In this document: positions 32,835 through 40,892 of the stretch, piece after piece
Numbering within the stretch: position 1 is the first letter of the stretch
How the letters are laid out: the number at the start of each line of letters is the position of its first letter
Source of the DNA: Thermodesulfobacteriaceae bacterium
GTDB lineage: Bacteria; Desulfobacterota; Thermodesulfobacteria; Thermodesulfobacteriales; Thermodesulfatatoraceae
NCBI GenBank assembly: GCA_015494065.1
Contig: WGCA01000002.1
Location: 1 to 40,892 of the forward strand
DNA length: 40,892 nucleotides
Reading direction: 5' to 3'
Program-made: the position numbers and the translations under genes
Notes under the pieces: generated by a model
What the model was told of the DNA's origin: nothing
What the model saw: only the letters and a program-made list of their open reading frames with translations
Database searches by the model: none

Positions 32835-34188
32835 GGGGCTAATACCCTTTTTGTTGATCTTCCTTCTGGCCCTTTTGGCAAAGTCCGCCCCGGCCCTGAC
32901 CCTGAAGGATGCCCTGCGCGAGGCCCTGGCACAAAACCCGGCGATTCTCGCCCGGGGCCACGAGGTTAAGGCCTCTCAGAGTGGGGTACGGGCCGCCCGG
33001 GGAAGACTCCTTCCCCAGGTCAATTTCCTAGCTCAGGCGAGCCGTCTAAGCGACCCGCAGGCGGTAGTCCCCATCAAAGGTCCGGGTAAGTTCCCTACCT
33101 TCAGCCGGGACCTTTACCTGGCCGAGTTTGACCTGGTCTTTCCTATTTACGCCGGTGGGCGCCTTCGGAAGTTGGTCAAAATCGCCGAAATAGAGATGGC
33201 GCTTCGGGAAAGCCTAAAAAACCAGACGGCCTTAGACCTTCTAGCCAACGTGAAGGATACCTTCTATCTGGGCCTTTACCTCAAAGAACTTGTCTCGGCC
33301 AGAGAAAAGACCCTTTCGGCCCTCAAGCGTGAAGAAAAAGAAGCGGAACTCAGGCTTAAGGTGGGACGCATCCCGCCCCTTGACCTCATGCGTATCAAGA
33401 CCCAGGTGCGGGCTGAAGAGGCGGCCCTGGCCGCGGCCCGAGAGGGGCTCCGGCGGGCCAAGGAGGCCCTTTCCGTGCTGCTCGGAAGGCCTCCTGAAAG
33501 CGAATTTCCCCTGGAAGGTGAGCTTCAGGCTGCTAAAAGGCCCGAAGCGGTAAACCCTGATTCGGCCCTTTCCTGCCGGCCGGACATCCTGGCCCAGAGG
33601 GAGGCGGTGAAAAAGGCCGAAGAGCTGGCTGAGCTTGCCTTCCGGGAACACTTCCCCGGGGTTGACCTCTATTCAAGCTACGGCCGACGGGCTGGTTCCG
33701 GGCTCAACGATTCCGAAGAGGTCTGGGAGGCCGGGGTGCGGCTTCGGCTCAATATCTTTAGCGGGGGGACCATTTCGGCCCGGGTGGCCGAGGCCCGCTC
33801 CCGGGCCCTGGCCGAAAGGGAACGTTTAAGGCTCCTTGAACTTTCGGCCCGGAGGGAGATCGCCGACGCCCTCTCCCTCATCGCCCAGGCCGAAGAGGAA
33901 GTGGCCCATTTTGAGGCTGCCAAAGCCACCGCCAAAGAGGCCTTTCGCGTAGAGAGCCTTAAATACCGCACCGGGGCCGGTACGGTAACCGACATGCTTC
34001 TGGCACAGGCGGCCTGGGCCCAGGCCGAGGCCGACTACCTCGGGGCCCGCTACCGCCTGGCCAAGGCCTACGTGGCCTACGAGCGGGCCACCGCCCTCAT
34101 CGCCCGCGGCTGGCTGAAGCTTGGATGTTGGAATATCATAAATTTCGAAAGTAAGAACAAGGAGGCTCCAAAATGTCTAAAGAAATAG
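32821..34188 (+). CDS. TolC-family outer-membrane efflux protein with foreign C-terminal tail
   Basis: A 455-residue outer-membrane factor with a signal peptide (1-25 or so, ending APA) and two long helical-hairpin repeats ([17 protein letters not shown] at the first; [28 protein letters not shown] at the second). Family homology appears to end at [17 protein letters not shown]; the last two dozen residues (from WLKLG on) read through AT-rich DNA leading into an AbrB antitoxin gene and look acquired with that insertion. GTG 32821 has GGAGG 8 bases upstream and overlaps acr3 by 14. It is the outer channel of the RND system whose adaptor and pump follow. Confidence 0.88.
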   Translation: MKILKGLIPFLLIFLLALLAKSAPALTLKDALREALAQNPAILARGHEVKASQSGVRAARGRLLPQVNFLAQASRLSDPQAVVPIKGPGKFPTFSRDLYLAEFDLVFPIYAGGRLRKLVKIAEIEMALRESLKNQTALDLLANVKDTFYLGLYLKELVSAREKTLSALKREEKEAELRLKVGRIPPLDLMRIKTQVRAEEAALAAAREGLRRAKEALSVLLGRPPESEFPLEGELQAAKRPEAVNPDSALSCRPDILAQREAVKKAEELAELAFREHFPGVDLYSSYGRRAGSGLNDSEEVWEAGVRLRLNIFSGGTISARVAEARSRALAERERLRLLELSARREIADALSLIAQAEEEVAHFEAAKATAKEAFRVESLKYRTGAGTVTDMLLAQAAWAQAEADYLGARYRLAKAYVAYERATALIARGWLKLGCWNIINFESKNKEAPKCLKK

Positions 34189-34421
34189 TAATTCTTGGAG
34201 AAAAGGGTCAGATAACCATTCCCAAAAGATTGCGCCAAAAATACGGCTTTGAAGTTCGGTCTCCCGTTATCCTCGAAGAAACCCCCCAAGGTATTCTACT
34301 CAAACCCTCTTTGGCGGTAGAGGTGAGGATATTTTCTGATGAGGAAGTAAAAGAGTGGATTAAAGAGGATCGCCTAAAAGGAGAAAAAGAACGAGAGGAG
34401 ATTCTTAAAAAGTGGCGTTAA
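34173..34421 (+). CDS. AbrB/MazE-type antitoxin (TA module 1)
   Basis: An 82-residue protein with an N-terminal swapped-hairpin AbrB DNA-binding domain (ILGEKGQITIPKRLRQKYGF) and an acidic/basic helical tail that would clasp the toxin. It overlaps the PIN toxin gene by 10 bases and the TolC gene by 16. AAGGAGG precedes the ATG. The local DNA is visibly more AT-rich than the flanking efflux genes, a sign of acquisition. It should repress its own pair and neutralise the toxin. Confidence 0.85.
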   Translation: MSKEIVILGEKGQITIPKRLRQKYGFEVRSPVILEETPQGILLKPSLAVEVRIFSDEEVKEWIKEDRLKGEKEREEILKKWR

Positions 34422-34849
34422 AAATCTTCTTGGATAGCAATGTGCTTTTCTCCATCGTTTATTCAGGACCGAAACATTCAAGGAGTTATCTCCTTTTTGA
34501 GTTGGCCAAAGAGGGTAAATTTGAACTTTATATTTCTGAGCTCGTTTACCGAGAAACTCTAATAAATATACGCCTTAAAAAACCCGGTCAAGAACCTTTT
34601 CTTAGCCAAATTCTTGCACACTTAAAAATACTTCCGGATCGGCCACTTACACTATCTCAACTTGAATTCCTCCATCTTCAGGACCGCCTTATCTTAGAAA
34701 CAGCCATCTTCTACGGCATGGATTTTTTCCTTACCGGCAATCACCGCCATTTTGGTCCTCTTTATGGCCAGAAAATAAAACAAACACGAATTCTACCCCC
34801 GGCAGAATTTCTTCACCAAAGATGCGGAGGAAAACATGAAAAAACTTAA
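34412..34849 (+). CDS. PIN-domain toxin (TA module 1)
   Basis: A 145-residue PIN-fold ribonuclease candidate. The acidic residues of the active site are seen at Asp8 (FLDSNVLF), Glu in ISELVYRETL and Asp in LHLQDRLILETA; at the fourth position, FFLTGNHRHF has Asn where many PIN proteins have Asp. Start GTG at 34412 inside the antitoxin gene. The gene overlaps the adaptor gene by 14 bases, so the module is wedged without spacer into the efflux operon. Confidence 0.85.
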   Translation: MALKIFLDSNVLFSIVYSGPKHSRSYLLFELAKEGKFELYISELVYRETLINIRLKKPGQEPFLSQILAHLKILPDRPLTLSQLEFLHLQDRLILETAIFYGMDFFLTGNHRHFGPLYGQKIKQTRILPPAEFLHQRCGGKHEKT

Positions 34850-35969
34850 GATCCTTTTGGTCTTGCTTATTTTGATCATAGTGGTGGCCCTGGCCGTCCA
34901 CCTAGTGAAAAAGAAAAAGGAGGCCCTGGCCAAGCTCCCGCCCCCGAAAGTAGTTCCTCTCCCGGTGGAGGTAGCCAAAGTAAAGTGGGGGAAATTGGCT
35001 GTTACTGAACATTACCTGGGTGAGATAAGACCTGTACTCGGGGCCAAGATCAGCTCCCGCATCTCGGGCTACCTCCTTGCGGTGACCAAATATGAAGGAG
35101 ACCGGGTAAAAAAAGGAGAACTCCTGGCAAGGATCGACGACAAACCCATCAGGGCCCGGATCTCGGCCCTTAAGGCCCAGATAGAAGCCGCTCGAACGAG
35201 CTTCCTTACCAAAAAGCGCATCTTTGAGCGTGACCGCATCCTTTACGAGAATAAGGCCATCTCCAAGGAAGCCTTTGAAATCTCAGAGGCCGCCTTCAAG
35301 GAAGCCAAGGCCCGGCTCAAGACCTTGGAGGCTGAACTTTCCGCCGCCGAAAACGACCTTTCCTACACCGTGATCAAGGCCCCTTTTAGCGGGGTGGTAA
35401 CGGCCCGGCTCAAGGAACCTGGAGAGCTGGCCCTCCCCGGAGTCCCCATCCTGGCCCTGGAGGAACCGACCTCGGGTTACCGGGTGTTCGTCCGTGTGCC
35501 CCAGGCCAAGGCGGCCTCTTTCAGGCCCGGGGCCAGGGCCCTGCTCACCGAAGGGGAAAAGCGGCTTTCGGCAAAGATCTTTCGGGTACACCCGGCGGTG
35601 GGGCCCGGGGAACTGGCCACGGTAGAAATCAGGCTTCCCAGCCGCCCCTTTGAGCTCCCTTCCGGGGCCAGGGTAGGGGTAGATCTCACCCTCAAGGAAG
35701 TGGAAGGGGCCATCGTCCCTTTAAAGGCCCTTCTTGAAAACGTAAACGAGACTTACGTCTTCCGGGTAAAACCAGAAAAAGCCGGCCTGGGAGAAGTTGA
35801 AGCCGTAAAAGTCGGGCTCCTTGGCCGTTCGGGAGAGGAGGTCGCCCTCTCCGGCCCCCTCTCCGAGGGTGATCTCGTGGTGGTAGCCGAGGAATCCACC
35901 CTCCTCAGACTCCACCAGGGGGAGAAAGTGCGGCTGGAAAATCAGCATAGTAAAATTTTCGGAAAATAA
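34836..35969 (+). CDS. RND periplasmic adaptor
   Basis: A 377-residue membrane-fusion protein anchored by an N-terminal helix (5-25). A lipoyl half-motif (YEGDRVKKGELLARIDDKPI), a coiled-coil hairpin (about 105-170), the second lipoyl half (IKAPFSGVVTARLKEPGELA) and barrel and proximal domains follow in order. It pairs with the pump at 36623 and the channel at 32821. TA modules separate it from both partners. The last residues (NQHSKIFGK) may also derive from the second insertion. Confidence 0.9.
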   Translation: MKKLKILLVLLILIIVVALAVHLVKKKKEALAKLPPPKVVPLPVEVAKVKWGKLAVTEHYLGEIRPVLGAKISSRISGYLLAVTKYEGDRVKKGELLARIDDKPIRARISALKAQIEAARTSFLTKKRIFERDRILYENKAISKEAFEISEAAFKEAKARLKTLEAELSAAENDLSYTVIKAPFSGVVTARLKEPGELALPGVPILALEEPTSGYRVFVRVPQAKAASFRPGARALLTEGEKRLSAKIFRVHPAVGPGELATVEIRLPSRPFELPSGARVGVDLTLKEVEGAIVPLKALLENVNETYVFRVKPEKAGLGEVEAVKVGLLGRSGEEVALSGPLSEGDLVVVAEESTLLRLHQGEKVRLENQHSKIFGK

Positions 35970-35985
35970 AGCAGGAGGAAATTTT

Positions 35986-36213
35986 ATGCTGGCTAAACTT
36001 TCGGCCAAAAACCAGATCACCATTCCCAAAAAGATTTTGGAGAAGCTCCCCCCGGTCAAATACTTTGAAATATCCCTGGAAGACGGGGCCATCGTTTTGC
36101 GCCCTATCCCGGAAGATTCTCTGAGTCTTACTGAAATCCGGAAAAAAATGAGAAAACTCGGAATCACCGAAGAGACGGTGGCTGAGGCCATAAAATGGGC
36201 CAGAAAAAGATAA
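35986..36213 (+). CDS. AbrB-type antitoxin (TA module 2)
   Basis: A 75-residue protein with an AbrB fold N-terminus (AKLSAKNQITIPKKILEKL) followed by a helical toxin-binding tail (SLTEIRKKMRKLGITEETVAEAIKWARKR). AGGAGG precedes the ATG. It overlaps the PIN gene by 19 bases. The sequence is clearly different from the first antitoxin, so the two modules are not copies of each other. Confidence 0.85.
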   Translation: MLAKLSAKNQITIPKKILEKLPPVKYFEISLEDGAIVLRPIPEDSLSLTEIRKKMRKLGITEETVAEAIKWARKR

Positions 36214-36626
36214 TCCGCGTGGTGCTCGACACCAACGTTGTAGTCTCGGCCCTTCTTTTTGGGGGGAGGCCGGGAGAGCTGGTTTTTTGGTGGAAAAAGA
36301 GGCGCATAATCCCCCTTCTTTCAAAGGAGATATTGGACGAATACCTAAGGGTGCTTGCCTACCCCAAGTTTGAGCTTACCAAAGAAGAGATCCTCTTTCT
36401 CCTTACCCGGGAGATCCTTCCCTGGTTTGAAGTCGTGGAGAATATCACGGATAAAACCTCCTACGTCCCCGAAGACCCTGAAGACGACAAGTTTTTGCGT
36501 TGTGCCGTTTCTGGAAAGGCCGATTATCTGGTGAGCGGGGACCAGCATCTTTTGGGGCTCTCGGCCCCTCCGGTGCCCGTCCTTTCAGTGCAGGAATTTT
36601 TAAGGCGACTCAAGGAGAAGCCATGA
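36195..36626 (+). CDS. PIN-domain toxin (TA module 2)
   Basis: A 143-residue PIN protein of the COG1569-like 'PIN-family TA toxin' group. Active-site acids: Asp12 (VVLDTNVVVSALLFGG), Glu in LLSKEILDEYLRVL, Asp in DPEDDKFLRCAV and Asp in YLVSGDQHLLGL, so all four are present. Its stop codon overlaps the start of the RND pump gene (ATGA), meaning pump translation may now be coupled to the toxin. Confidence 0.88.
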   Translation: MGQKKIIRVVLDTNVVVSALLFGGRPGELVFWWKKRRIIPLLSKEILDEYLRVLAYPKFELTKEEILFLLTREILPWFEVVENITDKTSYVPEDPEDDKFLRCAVSGKADYLVSGDQHLLGLSAPPVPVLSVQEFLRRLKEKP

Positions 36627-39600
36627 GTTTTGTAGAGCGTTATTTAAAAAATCCGTATCTCATTACTTCGCTTATCATCCTGGGCGTGGTCCTGGGATTC
36701 CTTTCCTTCCGGGAGATGCCCTTAAACCTCTTTCCCGACGCCAACTACCCGAAGATTGCCGTGGTCCTGGTCTGGCCCGGGGCCTCGGCCGAAGACGTGG
36801 AAGACAAGGTGGCCCGTCGGGTAGAAAAGGAGCTCGCCACCCTCGACCTGGTACGCAAAGTCCAGTCCTCCTCGCGGGACGAAGTGGCGGCGGTCTCCGT
36901 GGAGTTTGAATACGAAAAGGGCCTTGATTCGGCAGAAGTTGACGTCTCCGCCGCTTTAAACCGCATCTGGGCCTCCCTCCCCAAGGGGCTTTTACCCCCG
37001 CGCATCTTCCGGGTAAGTGACGCCACGGCCCCGGTGTGTACCCTTGCGGTCTATCCCAAACCCGGGGCGCCCCTTGATCTGGCCAAGGTACGCCAGCTCG
37101 CTGACAACGAGCTCCGGGAGGCCCTCCTCCGCATCCCGGAGGTGGCCCAGGTGGAAGTCTTCGGGGGGTATTTCCCGGAAGTACGCCTTGAGGTGGACCG
37201 GGATAAGCTTGCCCGCTACGGTCTTAACCTCTCCCAGATCATCTCGGCCATCTACGCCGAGAATCTCAACATTCCAGGAGGCCTCCTTATCCGGAATCAC
37301 GACCAGATCCTCATCAAGGTGGCCGGCGAAAGGCTTGAAAAACAAAAGCTCCTTGACCTGGTAGTGGCCCGCACCAAAAGCGGCGAGATCCACCTGCGGG
37401 ATATCGCACGCCTTAAGACCCTTTACGCCGAAAGGGAAAGCCTCTTTCACGGAAACGGGAGGCCGGCCATCGGCATCAACATCCTGCGCCCGGAAAAGGG
37501 CCACGTGACGGTGACCCTGGCCGGTCTTAACCGGGATCTTCCCAAGATCAAAAAGATGTTCCCTGAGCTCTCCTTTGAGGTGGCGGACACTCAGGAAAAC
37601 CTCATCCGCACCTCCATCTCCAACATGATCGACGCCTTAAGAGACGCGGTGGTGCTTACGGTGGCGGTAATTTTCATCATCCTTGCCCGCTGGCGGATGA
37701 CGCTTCTTGCCGCCATCTCTATCCCCTTCACCTATTTCATGACCTTTTTCGGGATGAGGCTCCTTGGCTTTGAGCTCAACATCGTGACCTTGACCGCCGT
37801 GATCGTGGCCGTGGGGCTTCTCCTTGACGACGCCATCGTGGTCATCGAAAACATCGACCGCCACCATCACCTGGGTAAACCCCCTTTTCAGGCCGCCGTG
37901 GACGGGACGAAGGAGATCTGGCTTGCGGATTTCGCCGGCACCATCACCACCGTGGCCGTGCTGGTGCCCATTCTTTTCATCGGGGGCTACGTGGAAAAGA
38001 TCTTAAGGCAGTTCGCCGCCGTCCTCATCCTGGCCCTTCTTTCTTCTTACGCCGTCTCGATTACCGTGATCCCCCTTCTCTCGCCCAAGATCCTCAGAGG
38101 AGATGCCCGCCGGAACGCCTTAGAACGCCTACTCTATCGCGTAAGCGAAGGAATCCTTGAGCCCTTGAGAAACTTCTTCGTGGCCCTCTTTGACTTTGCG
38201 GTGACCAAAAGGCTTCTTTTCATCGGGCCTCTGGGGATAGGTCTTCTGGTCTTGAGCCTCAAGCAGATGCCTCTGGTGGGCAAGGACCTCATGCCCCCCA
38301 TGGACACAGGGATCATCAAGATCTCTTTTGAGACCGAGGCCAACACCTCCCTTGCCCAGACAGAAAAGATCGTGAACCAGATGGAGAAGATCATACGCGA
38401 GACCCCGGGCTTCATCCGTATGGCCACCATGGTGGGAAGTGAGCCCGGGGTGATCAGTTTCGGGGCGGAGAGGACCCCTCAGCAGGGGCTCATCACTGTC
38501 CATTTCATAGACCGCTTCCACCGCAAGGAGACCATCTGGCAGATCGAAGAAGAGCTCAGGGAAAAGTTCCTGCGCATCCCGGGGCTCAAGTACGTGCACG
38601 TCTATGACTTTGGCGCCACCCCGCTTTCTTCCATCGCCGCTCCGATTGACGTCATGATCAGCGGGCCGGACCCGAAGGTGCTTGACCAGCTGGCCGAAGA
38701 GGTAAAGGCAAGACTTTATAAAGTCCGGGGGCTGGTCTCCGTCTCCCGCAACTGGACCCTGGAGAAGAGGGAAATTGAGCTCGTGCTCAACCTGGAAAAG
38801 CTTGCCCGTTACAAGGTCTCTCCCCTTGAACTTGCCAGCACCATCCGGGCGGCCTTCAGCGGCGCGGCGGCCTCGGTGCTAAGGGTGCCGGGGGAAGATG
38901 GCTACGTAATAAGGGTGCGCTTTCCAGAAGGAGAAAGGCGGAGCCTTTCCGATCTTAAGACCTTAAAGGTCCCCACCTATGAGGGTCCTGTTCCTTTAAA
39001 CGAACTGGCTACCTTCCAGGAGGTAAGGACCCTTACCGTCTATAAGCGCCAGGGCCTCTCCCCGGTGGTGGATGTCCTGGGTTACCGCTACACTACGGCC
39101 ATCACCCACCTCCAGGGCCAGGTTAACCGGCTCCTGGCCGACCTTCCCCTCCCTCCGGGCTACCGCATAAGCCAGGAAGGGGAGATCAAGCACATGAAAG
39201 AGTCTTTTGGCCGCCTCAAAAAGGCCCTGATCTTTGCCCTGGTGCTCCTTTACTTCTCCCTTATGCCTACTTTCAAATCGTTCTTAGATCCCTTGACCAT
39301 TATGGTCGCCATACCCCTATCTCTCATCGGGGCGGTCTGGGGGCTTTTGATCGTGGGGCGGCACTTCTGTATGCCGGCGGCCATGGGGATGATTCTTCTG
39401 GCAGGGATCGTCGTCAACAACTCCATCCTGCTTATCGACTTTATCAAAAAGGCCCGGGCCGAGGGCAAGGGCCGGCGGGAGGCCATCGAGGGGGCCATCA
39501 GGATCAGGACCCGCCCCATTATCATGACCGCTACGGGAACCATTACCGGCATGCTCCCCATCGCTGCCGAAAGGGCCCTGGGGCTTGAAAGGCTCTCACC

Positions 39601-39718
39601 GCTTGCGGTAGTGGCCATCGGCGGGCTCTTTGTCTCCACCCTCCTCACTTTGCTTTACGTGCCGCTCTTTTACACGCTTTTTGAGGATTTAAAAAAGAAA
39701 ATAAGGAGGGCCAAATGA
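36623..39718 (+). CDS. RND efflux pump, AcrB/MdtB-like
   Basis: A 1031-residue inner-membrane pump. The fourth-helix motif VGLLLDDAIVVIENIDRH carries the double Asp typical of hydrophobe/amphiphile (HAE) pumps, unlike the Gly-Asp-Gly pattern of the metal pump at 234-3320. Two periplasmic halves and twelve helices are present. ATG 36623 follows AAGGAG; a longer frame from 36500 lies inside the toxin gene. Its position behind arsenic genes suggests co-regulated export, but the substrate is unknown. Confidence 0.92.
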   Translation: MSFVERYLKNPYLITSLIILGVVLGFLSFREMPLNLFPDANYPKIAVVLVWPGASAEDVEDKVARRVEKELATLDLVRKVQSSSRDEVAAVSVEFEYEKGLDSAEVDVSAALNRIWASLPKGLLPPRIFRVSDATAPVCTLAVYPKPGAPLDLAKVRQLADNELREALLRIPEVAQVEVFGGYFPEVRLEVDRDKLARYGLNLSQIISAIYAENLNIPGGLLIRNHDQILIKVAGERLEKQKLLDLVVARTKSGEIHLRDIARLKTLYAERESLFHGNGRPAIGINILRPEKGHVTVTLAGLNRDLPKIKKMFPELSFEVADTQENLIRTSISNMIDALRDAVVLTVAVIFIILARWRMTLLAAISIPFTYFMTFFGMRLLGFELNIVTLTAVIVAVGLLLDDAIVVIENIDRHHHLGKPPFQAAVDGTKEIWLADFAGTITTVAVLVPILFIGGYVEKILRQFAAVLILALLSSYAVSITVIPLLSPKILRGDARRNALERLLYRVSEGILEPLRNFFVALFDFAVTKRLLFIGPLGIGLLVLSLKQMPLVGKDLMPPMDTGIIKISFETEANTSLAQTEKIVNQMEKIIRETPGFIRMATMVGSEPGVISFGAERTPQQGLITVHFIDRFHRKETIWQIEEELREKFLRIPGLKYVHVYDFGATPLSSIAAPIDVMISGPDPKVLDQLAEEVKARLYKVRGLVSVSRNWTLEKREIELVLNLEKLARYKVSPLELASTIRAAFSGAAASVLRVPGEDGYVIRVRFPEGERRSLSDLKTLKVPTYEGPVPLNELATFQEVRTLTVYKRQGLSPVVDVLGYRYTTAITHLQGQVNRLLADLPLPPGYRISQEGEIKHMKESFGRLKKALIFALVLLYFSLMPTFKSFLDPLTIMVAIPLSLIGAVWGLLIVGRHFCMPAAMGMILLAGIVVNNSILLIDFIKKARAEGKGRREAIEGAIRIRTRPIIMTATGTITGMLPIAAERALGLERLSPLAVVAIGGLFVSTLLTLLYVPLFYTLFEDLKKKIRRAK

Positions 39719-40461
39719 CCAAGTCTCTCACCATCATGACGGCTGGACTTTTCGGTCTGGCCTTTATCTCCGGGATGCTGGGGTTGGGGGTGGCCTTTGC
39801 CGCGGTACCCTTTCTTTCCTTCTTTCTTCCGGACCTGGTCAACCAGGTCCAGCCCCTGACCCTCCTTCTAAACGGGCTCACGGCCCTCTTTGCCACCTTC
39901 GGGTTTGCCAAAAGCGGCTACGTGGAATGGAAAAAGGCCATCCCTCTTGCCGTGGTCACCACCGCCGCGGCGCCAGTGGGGGCCTTTCTCACCCGGTTTA
40001 TCCCGGTAATGGTCATCTGGGTGGCCTACCTCCTTTCGGTAAGCTATCTGGCCTACCGGCTCTTTAAGCCCGTAAAAGGCGAGGAGGGCCGCAAAGAAAA
40101 TTTTAAACTGGCCCTTATTTTGGCGGTTCCCATCTCGGTGCTCGCCGGTTTTCTGGGCATCGGCCCGGGGTTCCTCCTTATGCCCACCCTCATCCTTTTG
40201 GGGTTTGAACCCAAGAAGGCCGCGGGAATCAACGCCTTTGCCGTAACGCCGCCTTCTTTTTCGGCCCTGATCCCCCACCTCAGCACCGCTAAGTGGGACC
40301 CGGTCTTAACGGCCTCTTTGATTGGTGCAGGGGTGGTGGGAGCCTTTCTCGGGGCGCGTTTCACCAGCCTTTACGTCCCCAGCAACCGCCTGAAACAGCT
40401 TTTCGGCCTGCTTATCGTGGTGATGACGGCTTACAAGATTTACACCCTTTTAGGAGGTTAG
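39715..40461 (+). CDS. TauE/SafE-family permease
   Basis: A 248-residue protein with eight predicted helices in two related halves (LAFISGMLGLGVAFAAVPFLSFFLP and SVLAGFLGIGPGFLLMPTLILLGF), the hallmark repeat of TauE/SafE transporters, which move sulfite, sulfoacetate or other anions. ATGA overlap with the pump gene shows it belongs to the same transcript. Confidence 0.88.
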   Translation: MTKSLTIMTAGLFGLAFISGMLGLGVAFAAVPFLSFFLPDLVNQVQPLTLLLNGLTALFATFGFAKSGYVEWKKAIPLAVVTTAAAPVGAFLTRFIPVMVIWVAYLLSVSYLAYRLFKPVKGEEGRKENFKLALILAVPISVLAGFLGIGPGFLLMPTLILLGFEPKKAAGINAFAVTPPSFSALIPHLSTAKWDPVLTASLIGAGVVGAFLGARFTSLYVPSNRLKQLFGLLIVVMTAYKIYTLLGG

Positions 40462-40463
40462 GC

Positions 40464-40892
40464 ATGAAGCACGTCTGGGCCATATTTTTTATCGCTTTCT
40501 TTATGGCAACCCTGGCCCTGGCCGGGGAGGGGGCTACGGACAATTCTCCGGACTGGTTCTTTCCCAAATGGGCGGCCGAAGCCCCTAATAATAAGCCCAT
40601 TAAGGTTCTTGATACCGAGGCTCCGCTTGGGCGTTACGCCTTGAAGACCAAGGAGATCGGGCTTAAGGACCTGGCCCGCATCCACGGCCACCTCTGCGAC
40701 GGGCTGGCCTTTGCCTTTGTGGCCATAAGAGAGGCCCTCCTAAAGCTCTTTCCCGACGGAGAGGTGGACCGGACGGACATAAGGGTGGTCACCAGAAATA
40801 GCCCCTGCTTTGTGGACGCCGCTACCCTTATGACCGGGGCCCGGATCAACTTCATGACCGTGAGGGTGGATAACTCCCTGGGCTGGGAATTC
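40464..40892 (+). CDS. FmdE-like periplasmic protein (truncated by window edge)
   Basis: The first 143 residues of a protein with a signal peptide (1-20, ending ALA) and the start of an FmdE (formylmethanofuran dehydrogenase subunit E-like) domain: HGHLCDGLAFAFVA and RNSPCFVDAATLMTGA hold the conserved His and Cys that bind metal in this family. Secretion separates it from cytoplasmic FmdE. AGGAGG precedes the ATG 2 bases after the permease gene. The frame is open to the end of the window; the remainder lies outside. Confidence 0.8.
   Translation, partial: MKHVWAIFFIAFFMATLALAGEGATDNSPDWFFPKWAAEAPNNKPIKVLDTEAPLGRYALKTKEIGLKDLARIHGHLCDGLAFAFVAIREALLKLFPDGEVDRTDIRVVTRNSPCFVDAATLMTGARINFMTVRVDNSLGWEF

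Noticed and set aside
40887-40892. Window ends exactly on GAATTC and has a fosmid-like length
   Set aside because: Could reflect a clone end, but a single EcoRI site at one edge is weak evidence and says nothing about biology.

Overview
The window is gene-dense, GC-rich bacterial DNA from a Gram-negative organism (outer-membrane factors, a beta-barrel protein, periplasmic adaptors). NifI1/NifI2-type nitrogenase control, several sigma-54 promoters, tight overlapping operons and Glu/Lys/Arg-rich proteins suggest an anaerobic, probably thermophilic diazotroph such as a Thermodesulfobacteriota/Desulfobacterota member. That placement is inference; there is no rRNA or other taxonomic marker here.

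Layout. (1) 234-6177, minus strand: a heavy-metal RND efflux operon (small secreted protein, TolC, adaptor, CusA/CzcA-type pump). (2) 6249-12884, minus: nitrogenase operon nifH-nifI1-nifI2-nifB-nifD-nifK-nifE behind a sigma-54 promoter, with no nifN. (3) 13077-17616, plus: nifV, nifA, amtB and glnK, with a second sigma-54 promoter before amtB. (4) 17866-20314: an NtrC-like response regulator and its histidine kinase. (5) 20477-28143: an eight-gene, apparently co-transcribed, sigma-54-driven operon of unknown purpose (duplicated secreted protein, haem-b-like membrane protein, PqqD-like protein, ATP-grasp ligase, PLP decarboxylase, urea-transporter/M23 fusion, beta-barrel, TPR protein). (6) 28227-40892: an arsenic-resistance run (arsR, arsP, thioredoxin-like, arsC, acr3) continuing into a second RND efflux system, a TauE/SafE permease and an FmdE-like protein cut by the window edge. 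This run is broken at gene junctions by a DUF4143 ATPase gene and two different AbrB-PIN toxin-antitoxin pairs.

Most notable: nifD has an excellent ribosome-binding site and family-typical N-terminus at 10461, but its codon 46 is TGA (10324-10326). That codon aligns exactly with the invariant P-cluster cysteine (Azotobacter alpha-Cys62); the distance to the next ligand, Cys72, is 26 residues as in the canonical protein. The frame then stays open to a full-length NifD with all other cofactor ligands. A selenocysteine codon in nitrogenase, with a possible SECIS hairpin just downstream, is the most exciting reading; a nonsense mutation or base-call error must be excluded.

Second: the 20477-28143 operon, with a likely dedicated two-component system, two tandem 16-bp palindromes 32 bp apart and a near-consensus sigma-54 promoter, looks like an uncharacterised peptide/amino-acid modification and envelope system. 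Its decarboxylase begins with a Y-x-x-P-x-I stretch resembling the leader motifs that PqqD-like domains bind.
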